Shown piece by piece: positions 8,135 to 17,190 of a stretch of 64,000 bases of DNA (position 1 is its first letter; the number at the start of each line of letters is the position of its first letter). The stretch covers positions 1 to 64,000 of the forward strand of contig NZ_JAOVAM010000001.1 in assembly GCF_029850875.1 (NCBI RefSeq). Direction: 5' to 3'. A program made the translations under genes and the position numbers. The DNA comes from Rothia similimucilaginosa (GTDB lineage: Bacteria > Actinomycetota > Actinomycetes > Actinomycetales > Micrococcaceae). The notes below the pieces were generated by a model, which did no database searches, was not told the origin of the DNA, and saw only the letters and a list, made by a program, of their open reading frames with translations.

Positions 8135-9037
8135 CTAGTCGGACCACTTGAACTTGCGTGAGGCAATAAATCCAATGACCACGGTCCACACGATGATGAC
8201 CCAGTGAGGGTCGGCAAGCCACTGGTGCTGAATGAAGTTGCCGCGCAACGCATCACCCAGAGCCGCCGAGGGTGACCAGGCCACAATTCCGGCGTACCAG
8301 TCAGGGAAGGAGTTCAGCGGGAACACGACACCGCCGGCACCGGCAAGAATTACCCAGGCAATATTCACGATGGCGAGGGTCGCCTCCGCACGCACCGTAC
8401 CGGCAATGAGCAGACCCAGCGCCGTAAATGCGCCAGCACCCATAATCATCGTGATGATGGAGCGCGAGAGGGCGATAGCGTCTGGGCGCCACCCAAGACC
8501 GTACCCGAGCGCCGCCACCAGGGTGAACTGAATCGCCACGACCACCAGCACCGCAATACACTTGCCCATAATCAGGCCGTCACGGCCCAGGGGAGTGGTC
8601 GCCAGGAACCGCAGCACGCCGTAGCGACGGTCAAAACCGGTAGCAATGCCCTGACCCGACAGCGCCGTAGAAATCACGCAGAGCGCCAGAACGCCGGGGA
8701 CCGCCGCATCCATGCGGGAGACCCCCACCGAGTTCGCGTATTCATCAATCAGACCGGTGAACCGCAGGGCAATGAGCGCCATGACGGGAAAAATAATGTT
8801 GAGCATCAGCTGCTCGCCGTTGCGTAGCATCGCCATGGTTTCGTAGCGGCCCTGCTCAATCACGCGCACGAGCGGGTAGTTCGCACGCGGGGGAATGTAC
8901 TCCTCATCTTCGTCAATAGAAGAGACCTTGGGGTGGAGGTTCGCGGCGTGTTCTTCCATTAGATTCCCCTCTGCGCGGTTCTCTTCTATCGGGTTTTGAG
9001 CAGTCCGTTTGTTGTCGGTGCGTGCGGTGTTGCTCAT
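8135..9037 (-). CDS. ABC-2 type transporter permease
   Basis: Membrane subunit of an ABC exporter. After a polar N-terminal stretch of about 65 residues there are about six hydrophobic segments, including LNIIFPVMALIALRF and the C-terminal pair ending FIASRKFKWSD, as in the ABC-2 family. Its ATG overlaps the ATPase stop by 4 bases, so the two genes are co-translated. The substrate is unknown; the position beside the suf operon is shared with other actinobacteria, as I recall it, but does not define cargo. An in-frame ATG inside the polar N-terminus could also be the real start. Confidence 0.88.
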   Translation of the reverse strand: MSNTARTDNKRTAQNPIEENRAEGNLMEEHAANLHPKVSSIDEDEEYIPPRANYPLVRVIEQGRYETMAMLRNGEQLMLNIIFPVMALIALRFTGLIDEYANSVGVSRMDAAVPGVLALCVISTALSGQGIATGFDRRYGVLRFLATTPLGRDGLIMGKCIAVLVVVAIQFTLVAALGYGLGWRPDAIALSRSIITMIMGAGAFTALGLLIAGTVRAEATLAIVNIAWVILAGAGGVVFPLNSFPDWYAGIVAWSPSAALGDALRGNFIQHQWLADPHWVIIVWTVVIGFIASRKFKWSD

Positions 9038-10167
9038 CGGATATCACGTCCTGAAATGTCGAGGAAGACATCCTCAAGAGTCTTCGGTTCCATGGTGAGA
9101 GAAATTGGCATGAGATAGTGCTCGGCGAGTGCCGCGGTGAATGCCGCCAGGTGCTCGGGGCGTAGCGCACCGACCAGCTCATACTCGCCGGGCACGGATG
9201 GGGTGCCGTCACGAGCCAGGGTGTAGGGCACCTTCTCGATGAGCTCCACACCGGCACGCAGATGCGCGGGCAGTAGCTGCTCACAGGTGAGGGTGGGCGC
9301 GTTCAGACTGTACTGCAGACGGTTCGTGCCGTCGCTGGCGATGAGCTCGGAAACGGTACCCTCCTGAACCGTGGCGCCGTTTTCAATGATGTACACGTAG
9401 TCGGCGAGCTTCTGTGCGTCGTCAATCAGGTGCGTGGTGAGCACAATGGCGGTGCCGAGTTCACGCTGTTCACGAATGATGTCGAAGACGACGTTGCGTG
9501 ATTGCGGATCCAGGCCCGCGGAGGGCTCGTCGAGGAAGAGCACGTCCGGGCGGCCGATGAGGGCTGCGGCAAGGGAGACGCGCTGCTTCTGACCACCCGA
9601 GAGGCGGCGAATAGTGGTGCCGTTGAATGTGTCAATACCAAGGCGTTCTGCGAGCTCTTCGACCGGGTACGGGTCGGTGTACATGGTCGAGATGTGTTCC
9701 AGTAACGGAATGGGGTGCATGGCGTTGGGCAGGCCGCCGTCCTGGAGCATAATGCCGACCTTAGCGCGCAGTTCTGGGTCCGCCTGCAGTGGGTTTTCTC
9801 CGAGGAGGCGTACGGTACCGCGGGTGGGTTTAAGTAGACCCTGCGCGCAAGCGAGAGTCGTGGTTTTACCGGCACCGTTGGCTCCGAGTAGGACAACCAC
9901 CTCACCGGGGAAGACGCGCAGGTTGACCTTGTTGACGGCGCGGTAGAGCCCGCTGGCGGTGAGCCGTTCGGGGTATTTGGTGCGGAAGGCGCGTGAAGGT
10001 TTGAACTCTTTGATGAGGTCTTTAATGCTCAGCGCCGGTTCTTCAGCGACGGTGCGTCGTCGTGCGGTGGGTGAGGCGCTGGGCTCTGTGTGGTGCTCAG
10101 CGTGTGCTGTTGGTGCGGCGGATGCACGCCCCGGGTGATCCTGCTGGCCCGCGGTGGTGGTCTCCAT
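9034..10167 (-). CDS. ABC transporter ATP-binding protein (exporter)
   Basis: Energises the permease encoded just downstream. It has Walker A GANGAGKTTT, the signature LSGGQKQRVSLA, Walker B VLFLDEPSAGLD and the switch histidine in LTTHLID. The 377 residues are longer than a bare ABC domain because of about 60 low-complexity residues at the N-terminus (Ala, Thr, His-rich) and a C-terminal extension typical of CcmA/DrrA-like ATPases. It is divergent from sufR across 175 bases. Confidence 0.9.
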   Translation of the reverse strand: METTTAGQQDHPGRASAAPTAHAEHHTEPSASPTARRRTVAEEPALSIKDLIKEFKPSRAFRTKYPERLTASGLYRAVNKVNLRVFPGEVVVLLGANGAGKTTTLACAQGLLKPTRGTVRLLGENPLQADPELRAKVGIMLQDGGLPNAMHPIPLLEHISTMYTDPYPVEELAERLGIDTFNGTTIRRLSGGQKQRVSLAAALIGRPDVLFLDEPSAGLDPQSRNVVFDIIREQRELGTAIVLTTHLIDDAQKLADYVYIIENGATVQEGTVSELIASDGTNRLQYSLNAPTLTCEQLLPAHLRAGVELIEKVPYTLARDGTPSVPGEYELVGALRPEHLAAFTAALAEHYLMPISLTMEPKTLEDVFLDISGRDIR

Positions 10168-10267
10168 AAACTGTCACTTTCGATTTTTTCGATGAATGAG
10201 AGTGTGTGTTCCTTCATCTTATGCCCTAACTCACGTTTAAAGCACGCTCGGTACGACTCAAAACTTC

Positions 10268-10306
10268 ACCTTAAGGTAAAAAAGTTAGCAAGTAGGGGTA
10301 CCTAAC
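10268..10306. promoter_or_regulatory. Candidate operators between the exporter genes and sufR
   Basis: Two inverted repeats lie in the divergent gap: ACCTTAAGGT (10268-10277, perfect 10-bp palindrome) and GTTAG/CTAAC (10284-10288, 10302-10306) around GGGGTACC. SufR proteins are known to repress their own operon from such sites, so this is a reasonable place for SufR binding. The assignment is inference from position. Confidence 0.4.
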
Positions 10307-10342
10307 TAGCCAAAGAAAAACTAATTAGGACATACTTTATTT

Positions 10343-11209
10343 GTGTATTCCGTGAATAAGACCCCTCAGCGTGCCTCAATGAACGAGGCGCAGACCCGAA
10401 ACGGCGCCCGAACCGCCGCCTCGGGCTCTACTGGTGCTTCCAGTACAAAGTCCTCCGCGGCACGCACATCCAAACGCAAAGCCGAGGCAGAAGAACGCAC
10501 CAGGGACCGTGTCCTACGCGAAGTCCTCAACAACGGCCCCGTATCCGCCGCAACCCTCGGTGAGCTCCTCAGTCTCACCCCCGCAGCAGTACGCCGCCAC
10601 CTCGATGCCCTCGAATCCAACAATATGATTGAGGTCGCGCCCATCAAAAAGCACGGCGCCGGAGCTGGACGACCCGCCCGCCGCTACGTTATCGCCCCCC
10701 AGGGCCACGAACGCCTCGGCAACGATTACCTCCTCATCGCCCGCAATGCCTTGCAAATGCTCCGCGACACGGTCGGACAGGAAGCTCTCGAAGCTTTCGC
10801 ATCCGCCCGCGCCGCAGACATGGAAGCCCGCTACCGCCCCATCGTAGAAGCCGCCGGTGACGATGTAGCAGCCCGAGCACAGGCACTCGCAGAGGCAATG
10901 AGCAAGGACGGCTTTGTGGCAACCGCTCAGGTTACCGCACCTCCTGCAGGACGCACCGTTCCCGAGCATTTCCTTGCAAGTATTCAGCTCTGTCAGGGGC
11001 ACTGCCCGGTACGCGACCTCGCTGGAGACTTTCAAGTGTTCTGCGAGCAGGAAACCGGGATTATTTCTGACCTGCTCGGCGTTGATGTCCGTAGGCTGTC
11101 AACCATGGCTTCGGGTGCTCATGTGTGTACCACGCACGTGCCCCTGAACCGCGTCACCGCCGAGAGTGAGAAGAACACAGAAGAATCCGCAGAGGAACCT
11201 TCCGTGTAA
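10343..11209 (+). CDS. sufR: Fe-S cluster-sensing repressor SufR
   Basis: Helix-turn-helix repressor that holds an Fe-S cluster and controls the suf operon. Residues ~50-115 form a winged helix (VSAATLGELLSLTPAAVRRHLD). The C-terminal part has the cluster-type cysteines LCQGHCPVRD, FCEQETG and HVCTTHVP. I use GTG 10343; it has AGGA 12 bases upstream and also a CATACT hexamer exactly six bases before it, so it could be leaderless. GTG 10352 and ATG 10379 are alternatives. The first ~45 residues are Ala/Ser/Thr-rich and poorly informative. Confidence 0.88.
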   Translation: MYSVNKTPQRASMNEAQTRNGARTAASGSTGASSTKSSAARTSKRKAEAEERTRDRVLREVLNNGPVSAATLGELLSLTPAAVRRHLDALESNNMIEVAPIKKHGAGAGRPARRYVIAPQGHERLGNDYLLIARNALQMLRDTVGQEALEAFASARAADMEARYRPIVEAAGDDVAARAQALAEAMSKDGFVATAQVTAPPAGRTVPEHFLASIQLCQGHCPVRDLAGDFQVFCEQETGIISDLLGVDVRRLSTMASGAHVCTTHVPLNRVTAESEKNTEESAEEPSV

Positions 11210-11396
11210 CGATCACGCAGTACCCAGCGGCGCACCCCGATGAACCCCTCAAGGGTGCGACCCGCACGCTGAACCCCACCCGCAACCACACCGCATCACG
11301 CATTGTGGTTGAGTGCGGCGTCAGCCCCCTCAACTACCGCACCTGTAACCGGCAGGTGCCGGCGAGAAATGTAATAACCATCGAAGAAAGGCCGTA

Positions 11397-12854
11397 ATGA
11401 CTGAGAAAGTTGGGCAGAACGCCAACGACACCGTCATTTCAGAGATCCTGGAGATGAACCCCGAACTCGAGGGCATTGGCAACTACGAGTACGGTTGGGC
11501 AGACTCCGACGAAGCAGGCCAGGTAGCAAAGCGCGGCCTGGATGAGAACGTCGTGCGTGACATCTCTGCAAAGAAGAATGAACCCCAGTGGATGCTGGAT
11601 ATGCGTCTGAAGGCGCTGAAGTTCTTCGAGCGTAAGCCTATGCCCACCTGGGGTGCGGATCTTTCCGAAATCGACTTCGACAACATTAAGTACTTCGTGC
11701 GCTCGACCGAGGGTCAGGCGACCTCTTGGGAGGAGCTGCCCGAGGACATCCGCACCACCTACGAGCGCCTGGGCATTCCCGAGGCGGAGCGTAACTCCCT
11801 CGTCGCGGGTGTGGCTGCACAGTACGAGTCTGAGGTTGTGTACCACCAGATCCGTGAGGACCTGGAGCAGCAGGGCGTGATCTTCGTCGACACCGACACC
11901 GGTCTGCGCGAATACCCTGAACTGTTCAAGGAATACTTCGGCTCCATCATCCCGATTGGCGACAACAAGTTCTCCGCACTGAACACCGCCGTATGGTCCG
12001 GTGGCTCCTTCGTGTACGTTCCCCCGGGAGTTCACGTGGAGATCCCGCTGCAGGCGTACTTCCGCATTAACACTGAGAACATGGGCCAGTTCGAACGCAC
12101 CCTGATCATTGCGGACGAAGGCTCCTATGTTCACTACATTGAGGGCTGCACCGCCCCTATTTACAAGTCCGACTCCCTGCACTCCGCAGTGGTTGAGATT
12201 GTGCTGAAGAAGAACGCACGCGTTCGCTACACCACCATCCAGAACTGGTCGAACAACGTCTACAACCTGGTGACCAAGCGTGCGGTTGCGCACGAGGGCG
12301 CCACCATGGAATGGGTGGACGGCAACATTGGCTCCAAGGTCACCCAGAAGTACCCGGCTGTTTACATGGTCGGCGAGCACGCTAAGGGTGAGACCCTATC
12401 CATCGCATTCGCGGGTGAGGGCCAGCACCAGGACACCGGCTCGAAGATGGTTCACATTGCACCGAATACCTCCTCGACCATTGTGTCCAAGTCCGTGGCA
12501 CGTAACGGCGGCCGTAGCGCATACCGCGGCCTGGTTCAGGTTCGTGAGGGCGCTAAGCACTCCAAGTCTTCCGTGGTCTGTGACGCACTGCTGGTGGACA
12601 CCATCTCCCGCTCTGACACCTACCCCTACGTGGATGTGCGCGAGGACGATGTGACCATGGGTCACGAGGCGACCGTTTCCCGAGTCTCCGAGGACCAGCT
12701 GTTCTACCTGATGCAGCGCGGCCTGAGCGAAGAAGAAGCAATGGCAATGATTGTCCGCGGCTTCGTTGAGCCCATCGCACGTGAGCTGCCGATGGAGTAC
12801 GCACTCGAACTGAACCGCCTGATCGAACTTCAGATGGAAGGATCTGTGGGCTAA
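11397..12854 (+). CDS. sufB: Fe-S cluster assembly protein SufB
   Basis: Core scaffold of the SUF machine; with SufC and SufD it forms SufBC2D, where Fe-S clusters are built. The 485-residue sequence has the hallmark [19 protein letters not shown], the segment [19 protein letters not shown], and a C-terminal [22 protein letters not shown]. The ATG follows an AAAGG ribosome site. A 187-base gap after sufR contains small hairpins (for example CACCTG/CAGGTG near 11341-11359) but no gene. The sufB stop overlaps the sufD start by one base. Confidence 0.96.
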   Translation: MTEKVGQNANDTVISEILEMNPELEGIGNYEYGWADSDEAGQVAKRGLDENVVRDISAKKNEPQWMLDMRLKALKFFERKPMPTWGADLSEIDFDNIKYFVRSTEGQATSWEELPEDIRTTYERLGIPEAERNSLVAGVAAQYESEVVYHQIREDLEQQGVIFVDTDTGLREYPELFKEYFGSIIPIGDNKFSALNTAVWSGGSFVYVPPGVHVEIPLQAYFRINTENMGQFERTLIIADEGSYVHYIEGCTAPIYKSDSLHSAVVEIVLKKNARVRYTTIQNWSNNVYNLVTKRAVAHEGATMEWVDGNIGSKVTQKYPAVYMVGEHAKGETLSIAFAGEGQHQDTGSKMVHIAPNTSSTIVSKSVARNGGRSAYRGLVQVREGAKHSKSSVVCDALLVDTISRSDTYPYVDVREDDVTMGHEATVSRVSEDQLFYLMQRGLSEEEAMAMIVRGFVEPIARELPMEYALELNRLIELQMEGSVG

Positions 12855-14128
12855 TGCCGACCAACGAAGAAACCCTGGGTTACCACTCCCCAATCATCCC
12901 CGGCATGGACCAGGAGGGCGAGAAGCTCGCCACCGAGTTCGCCCACGATGACACCCTGCTGCGTGCCACCGAGGAACACCACCAGGGCTCAAACCCGAAC
13001 AACATCCAGAAGGTACTCGAAGCATCCCGTGCAGAGCGTAAGACCTCCTACAAGGTGGAGGACTTCGCACCCCTGACCGGTCGTGAAGAGGACTGGCGCT
13101 TCACCCCGCTGAAGCGTCTGGGTGGCCTGCACCTGGAGAAGCTGACCGGCACCGCACCGGCACCGCAGATTACTGCACCCGAGCAGGTTCAGGTTGAGAC
13201 CGTCTCCCGTGAGGATGCACGCATCGGCTCCGCAGGTATCCCTGAGGACCGTGTGGCAGCGAACGCGTGGTCCAGCTTCACCGAAGCAACCGTGGTGACC
13301 ATCCCCGCCGAAACTGAACTGGCTGAGCACGTGGAAATCGACATCACCGGCACCGGCAACGAGCCTGCCGCGCAGCACATCGTGATTGAGGCTAAGCCCT
13401 TCTCGAAGGCTGTTGTGGTTCTGCGCCACACTGGCTCCACCGTCCTGGCACAGAATGTTGAGTTTGTGGTGAACGACGAGGCTGAGCTGAATGTTGTTTC
13501 CGTGCAGCAGTGGGCTGACGACGCAATCCACGCCTCCGCACACTACGCTAAGCTGGGCCGCAACGCACGCTTCAAGCACGTTGTGGTGTCCCTCGGCGGC
13601 GACCTGGTGCGCGTGACCCCCTCCACCAAGTTCACCGCTCCCGGTGCTGAGACTGAAATGTATGGTCTGTACTTCGTAGATGCAGGTCAGCACATTGAGT
13701 CCCGCCTGTTCGTGGACCACTCCGTACCCAACTGCAAGTCCCGCGTGACCTACAAGGGCGCGCTGCAGGGCAAGGGTGCACACTCCGTATGGGTTGGTGA
13801 CGTTCTGATTGGTAAGGATGCAGAAGGCACCGACACCTACGAGCTGAACCGTAACCTGCTGCTGGAAGTTGGCCCCCGCGCCGATTCCGTGCCGAACCTG
13901 GAGATTGAGACCGGCCTAATTGAGGGCGCCGGCCATGCATCCACCACCGGCCAGCTCGATGAGCAGCACCTGTGGTACTTGCAGGCTCGCGGTATTCCGG
14001 AGGCAGAGGCACGCCGTCTGGTCGTGCGCGGCTTCCTGAACGAGATTATTCAGCAGATTCGTGTTCCCGAACTTGAAGAGCAGCTCACCGAGGCCCTTGA
14101 GGCAGAGCTCGCCCTCAGCAATAACTAA
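12854..14128 (+). CDS. sufD: Fe-S cluster assembly protein SufD
   Basis: Partner of SufB in the SufBC2D scaffold, needed for iron entry. It shares the beta-helix fold; recognisable parts are HVVVSLGGDLVRVTPS, the segment HSVWVGDVLIGKDAEGTDTYELNRNLLL and the family ending EAEARRLVVRGFLNEII. Length is 424 residues. Start ATG overlaps the sufB stop (TAATG), so translation is coupled. Confidence 0.95.
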   Translation: MPTNEETLGYHSPIIPGMDQEGEKLATEFAHDDTLLRATEEHHQGSNPNNIQKVLEASRAERKTSYKVEDFAPLTGREEDWRFTPLKRLGGLHLEKLTGTAPAPQITAPEQVQVETVSREDARIGSAGIPEDRVAANAWSSFTEATVVTIPAETELAEHVEIDITGTGNEPAAQHIVIEAKPFSKAVVVLRHTGSTVLAQNVEFVVNDEAELNVVSVQQWADDAIHASAHYAKLGRNARFKHVVVSLGGDLVRVTPSTKFTAPGAETEMYGLYFVDAGQHIESRLFVDHSVPNCKSRVTYKGALQGKGAHSVWVGDVLIGKDAEGTDTYELNRNLLLEVGPRADSVPNLEIETGLIEGAGHASTTGQLDEQHLWYLQARGIPEAEARRLVVRGFLNEIIQQIRVPELEEQLTEALEAELALSNN

Positions 14129-14147
14129 GCTTTACCAGGAGAAATCA

Positions 14148-14906
14148 ATGTCTACTCTTGAAATCAAGGACCTTCACGTCTCGGTTATCCTCGACGACGA
14201 AACCACCAAGCCCATCCTGAAGGGCGTTAACCTGACCATCAACTCGGGCGAGATTCACGCAATCATGGGCCCGAACGGTTCCGGTAAGTCCACTCTGGCT
14301 TCCACCATTGCTGGCCACCCCAAGTACCAGGTTGACTCCGGTCAGATCCTGCTCGACGGTGAGGACATCACCGAGATGAGCGTGGACGAGCGTGCACGCG
14401 CAGGCCTGTTCCTGGCTATGCAGTACCCGGTTGAGATCCCCGGTGTGACCATGTCCAACTTCCTGCGTTCCGCTAAGACCGCTGTGGACGGCAAGGCTCC
14501 CTCCCTGCGTACCTGGACCAAGGACGTTAAGGAAGCCATGAAGAACCTGGAGATTGACCCCGCGTTCATCGCACGTAACGTGAACGAGGGCTTCTCCGGT
14601 GGTGAGAAGAAGCGCCACGAGATCCTTCAGCTGGAGCTGCTCAAGCCCAAGTTCGGCATCCTGGACGAGACCGACTCCGGTCTGGACGTTGACGCACTGA
14701 AGATCGTTTCTGAGGGCGTGAACCGTGCGCACGACGAGAACGACATGGGCGTCATGCTGATTACCCACTACACCCGCATCCTTCGCTACATCAAGCCGCA
14801 GTTCGTGCACGTGTTCGTGGACGGCAAGATGGTTGACCAGGGCGGCCCCGAGCTGGCTGACCGCCTGGAAGAAGAGGGCTACGTAGCTTACGTGGGTAAG
14901 AAGTAA
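14148..14906 (+). CDS. sufC: Fe-S cluster assembly ATPase SufC
   Basis: ABC-type ATPase that drives conformational change in SufBC2D. Walker A GPNGSGKST is at residues 41-49, the signature is FSGGEKKRHE, Walker B is GILDETDSGLD and the switch histidine is in LITHYTRIL; these are the SufC versions. The ATG at 14148 is preceded by AGGAG, so I reject an upstream in-frame ATG inside sufD. 252 residues is normal. It follows sufD by 19 bases. Confidence 0.96.
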   Translation: MSTLEIKDLHVSVILDDETTKPILKGVNLTINSGEIHAIMGPNGSGKSTLASTIAGHPKYQVDSGQILLDGEDITEMSVDERARAGLFLAMQYPVEIPGVTMSNFLRSAKTAVDGKAPSLRTWTKDVKEAMKNLEIDPAFIARNVNEGFSGGEKKRHEILQLELLKPKFGILDETDSGLDVDALKIVSEGVNRAHDENDMGVMLITHYTRILRYIKPQFVHVFVDGKMVDQGGPELADRLEEEGYVAYVGKK

Positions 14907-14946
14907 GCTTCTTCTCCTTACCGGATTCTGACAGAAAGATAGAACT

Positions 14947-15276
14947 ATGACTGAGACTGTGCAGGGTCGTGTTCCTCAGGAAGAAATTGAGGAAACCCTC
15001 AAGGAGGTCATTGACCCGGAGCTCGGCGTCAATATTGTTGACCTCGGTCTGCTCTACGGTCTGCGCTGGGATGAGGATGGAACCCTCATTCTGGACCTGA
15101 CTCTGACCACCGCAGCGTGCCCGCTGCAGGAGGTTATTGAGGAGCAGGTTCAGGCTAACCTGGATAACCTGGTTGATTCTTGGCGTGTGAACTGGGTTTG
15201 GATGCCGCCGTGGGGCCCGGAGCGTATTACTGAGGACGGCCGCGATATGATGCGCGCGCTGGGCTTCAACATCTAA
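14947..15276 (+). CDS. sufT: SufT / DUF59 metal-sulfur cluster assembly factor
   Basis: Small DUF59 protein (109 residues) involved in Fe-S cluster maturation or transfer. It has the family core VIDPELGVNIVDLGLLYG followed by LTTAACPLQEVIEEQV with the conserved cysteine, and the WVWMPPWGPERIT segment. It is the last gene of the operon, 40 bases after sufC. In many actinobacteria sufS and sufU lie between sufC and this gene; here they are absent. Confidence 0.92.
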   Translation: MTETVQGRVPQEEIEETLKEVIDPELGVNIVDLGLLYGLRWDEDGTLILDLTLTTAACPLQEVIEEQVQANLDNLVDSWRVNWVWMPPWGPERITEDGRDMMRALGFNI

Positions 15277-15293
15277 GCTCCTGACTCGCAGAT

Positions 15294-15349
15294 AAGGTAC
15301 CCGCCCGGTGCGGAAGGCATATGCCTTCGGCACCGGGCGGGTACCTTTA
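15294..15349 (+). terminator. Terminator of the suf operon
   Basis: An 18-bp perfect outer stem (15294-15311 with 15330-15347) continues into an inner GAAGGC/GCCTTC hairpin, followed by TTTAT. It is one of the strongest hairpins in the window and closes the suf transcript. Confidence 0.88.
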
Positions 15350-15409
15350 TGCGATATCAGATATGTGAGCAGTGGATGCTTGTTCTGAGCAACGCCAATT
15401 TTTGCCACT

Positions 15410-15437
15410 TTGACAATGGGGGGGGGTCGAGTATATT
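15410..15437 (+). promoter_or_regulatory. Promoter with a 9-G run in the spacer
   Basis: The -35 TTGACA (15410-15415, perfect consensus) and -10 TATATT (15432-15437) are 16 bases apart. Nine of the 16 spacer bases are a continuous G run (15418-15426). The transcript would start near 15445 and give a leader of about 70 bases to the lipoprotein gene. Loss or gain of single Gs would change the spacing to 15, 17 or 18, which strongly changes sigma-70 type promoter strength. Confidence 0.75.
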
Positions 15438-15513
15438 TCCTTGTGAATCATCCACCCACTTTATATTGGTTTTCTTCATGCAACGGTTGCTTGAAGAAAG
15501 CCGAAAGGAAATC

Positions 15514-16068
15514 ATGGCACAAAAGATTATTGCCGCTGACGGTTCTGTCTACGTTAAGAAGAAGCCCTTCTACCTCCGTTGGTGGTTTATCACTCTCGTC
15601 ATTATTTTTCTTCTTGGTGGTTGCGCTTCAATGATGGGCGGCGGCTCTAAGAGCTACACCACGGTAAGCGCTCCCTCATCTCCTGCCGCTGCTAACTCAG
15701 CTGCTACGAGCGATTCTGCTACCGTGGACTCCTCTGCGGCAGAGTCTAATGCAAAGCAGAGCGATAGTGTACCGAGTGAGTACAAATCGGCATTGAAGAA
15801 GGCCGAATCGTACTCACGTACTATGCACATGTCCAAGCAGGGTATCTACAACCAGCTCACCAGCGAATTCGAACAGTTTACTCCTGAAGCTGCTCAGTAT
15901 GCAGTGGACAATATGAAGGCTGACTGGAATGCAAATGCTTTGGAAAAAGCAAAGAGCTACCAGAAGACGATGAACATGTCTCCTGAGGCAATCCGTTCTC
16001 AGCTGACTTCTTCTTTTGAAGGTTTCACTGAGGAAGAAGCTGATTACGCAGTCTCTCACCTGAGCTAG
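15514..16068 (+). CDS. Ltp-family lipoprotein (phage-exclusion type)
   Basis: Surface lipoprotein of 184 residues. A basic N-terminus and membrane segment (~20-36) end in the lipobox LLGGC with Cys37, followed by a Ser/Ala linker (~50-88). Two repeats of the host cell surface-exposed lipoprotein domain follow at ~90-137 and ~141-184; each has the pattern KAxSYxxTMxMS...QLTSxFExFTxEAAxYAV. In streptococcal phage TP-J34 the Ltp lipoprotein with such repeats blocks injection of incoming phage DNA; actinobacteria carry many relatives of unproven role. The start is ATG 15514 with AAAGGAA just upstream. Confidence 0.85.
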   Translation: MAQKIIAADGSVYVKKKPFYLRWWFITLVIIFLLGGCASMMGGGSKSYTTVSAPSSPAAANSAATSDSATVDSSAAESNAKQSDSVPSEYKSALKKAESYSRTMHMSKQGIYNQLTSEFEQFTPEAAQYAVDNMKADWNANALEKAKSYQKTMNMSPEAIRSQLTSSFEGFTEEEADYAVSHLS

Positions 16069-16083
16069 TTCAACATATGATTC

Positions 16084-16133
16084 AGAGAAGCCGCCCGGTG
16101 TGGAACACATTCCATACAGGGCGGCTTCTCTAT
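16084..16133. terminator. Bidirectional terminator
   Basis: AGAGAAGCCGCCC (16084-16096) pairs with GGGCGGCTTCTCT (16119-16131), with a further inner stem. It lies between the lipoprotein gene and the convergent alarmone hydrolase gene and can serve both. Confidence 0.8.
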
Positions 16134-16148
16134 AGGGTTTGCTACATA

Positions 16149-16649
16149 TCAGTCGTCTAGCTGTAGCAGTTTCAGGGAGTATTTGTACTTATCCGTGAGC
16201 TTTGCGCGGGTCGACTCATCCAAAAGCGCCATACGCTGCGGGTCAGTATTATCCGCAACATCAGCAAGCTTCACCAGACGAGCCAAATCATTCACACGTA
16301 CCCTACCCAGGTACGTCTCGTAGGATTCGCCGGGGCGGCGAGTCAGGGCATCAATCGCATCCACAATACGCGTCGAGAAGTGACGCGCCAAGAAAGCGAG
16401 AGAAACGCCGGTATCCTCCACCGTGTCATGCAGCAGCGCCACAATCTGCGCTTCAGCCTTCAGCTCCTCCAAAGAGGTATCAGGGTGAGTTGCGGCAGCC
16501 AACTCACACACAAGCTTACGCGCCCCAAGAGCCACACGGCGGGGGTGGGAGATATAGGGCCAGCCATTATGGTCAGTCTGCCCCTCATGCGCCTTATCAG
16601 CGATGCTGTCTGCCAGGCGAACCATCTCTTTGTAGTAGTTATTCGACAT
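16149..16649 (-). CDS. Stand-alone HD-domain alarmone hydrolase (SAH-like)
   Basis: A 166-residue protein made only of an HD hydrolase domain of the RelA/SpoT type. Visible metal and substrate residues are AHEGQ (His21), YISHP (His35), the HD pair in ALLHDTVEDT (His74, Asp75) and LVKLADVADN. There is no synthetase, TGS or ACT domain, so it resembles small alarmone hydrolases (MESH1-like) that degrade (p)ppGpp or related nucleotides. The ATG has a good ACGGAGG ribosome site. Its substrate here is inferred, not shown. Confidence 0.82.
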   Translation of the reverse strand: MSNNYYKEMVRLADSIADKAHEGQTDHNGWPYISHPRRVALGARKLVCELAAATHPDTSLEELKAEAQIVALLHDTVEDTGVSLAFLARHFSTRIVDAIDALTRRPGESYETYLGRVRVNDLARLVKLADVADNTDPQRMALLDESTRAKLTDKYKYSLKLLQLDD

Positions 16650-17190
16650 GAGAACCTCCGTTGGTTTGAACTCCTGCGAGTTGATGGTCCCAGCGTCGTT
16701 TTCCGTACCAATGCGGCACGGGTGGTAGCTGGTACCAACACTTTACTCCAGCAGCTATGCGGCAGCGGCGGAACTCGCCCGAGACGCTCTTAATACGTCA
16801 AATATGACGCGCCGAAGAAGAAAATAGGGTGTTTTTCCTTCTGAAATTGTGGGTTTGGTGCCCTTTCTGCCGTGTATCTGCGGTTGATAACAGGCATTCA
16901 GGCGGCGCCCGCCACCTCCACAAAAGTGTCCGCCGAACCCTTTGACACCGCCCGGTGTAACTCGCCCAAAATCTCATATGGTGGCGAAAAATTTCTAACT
17001 TTTTCTGGCGAAAACAGGTGCGCAAACCGCCCAACACAAAGGCAGTTTAAGCGTGTTTAGCACACACCGATACACACTCATCACACGAAAAAATCGCGTA
17101 CCCTCCGCGCCCTGCTGAAACATCCAAAAACCCATATTTTTGTGCGAAAATAGGCGATAAACTGGGGGCAACCAAACATCGGAGAAAACC
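16650..17190. other. Gene-free region between the alarmone hydrolase and DUF4253 genes
   Basis: No convincing gene. Short open frames on both strands lack ribosome sites and recognisable sequence. The segment 16970-17170 is less GC-rich than the surroundings and contains several copies of GCGAAAA (near 16982, 17008, 17143). It must hold the two divergent promoters, but none stands out. Confidence 0.45.
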
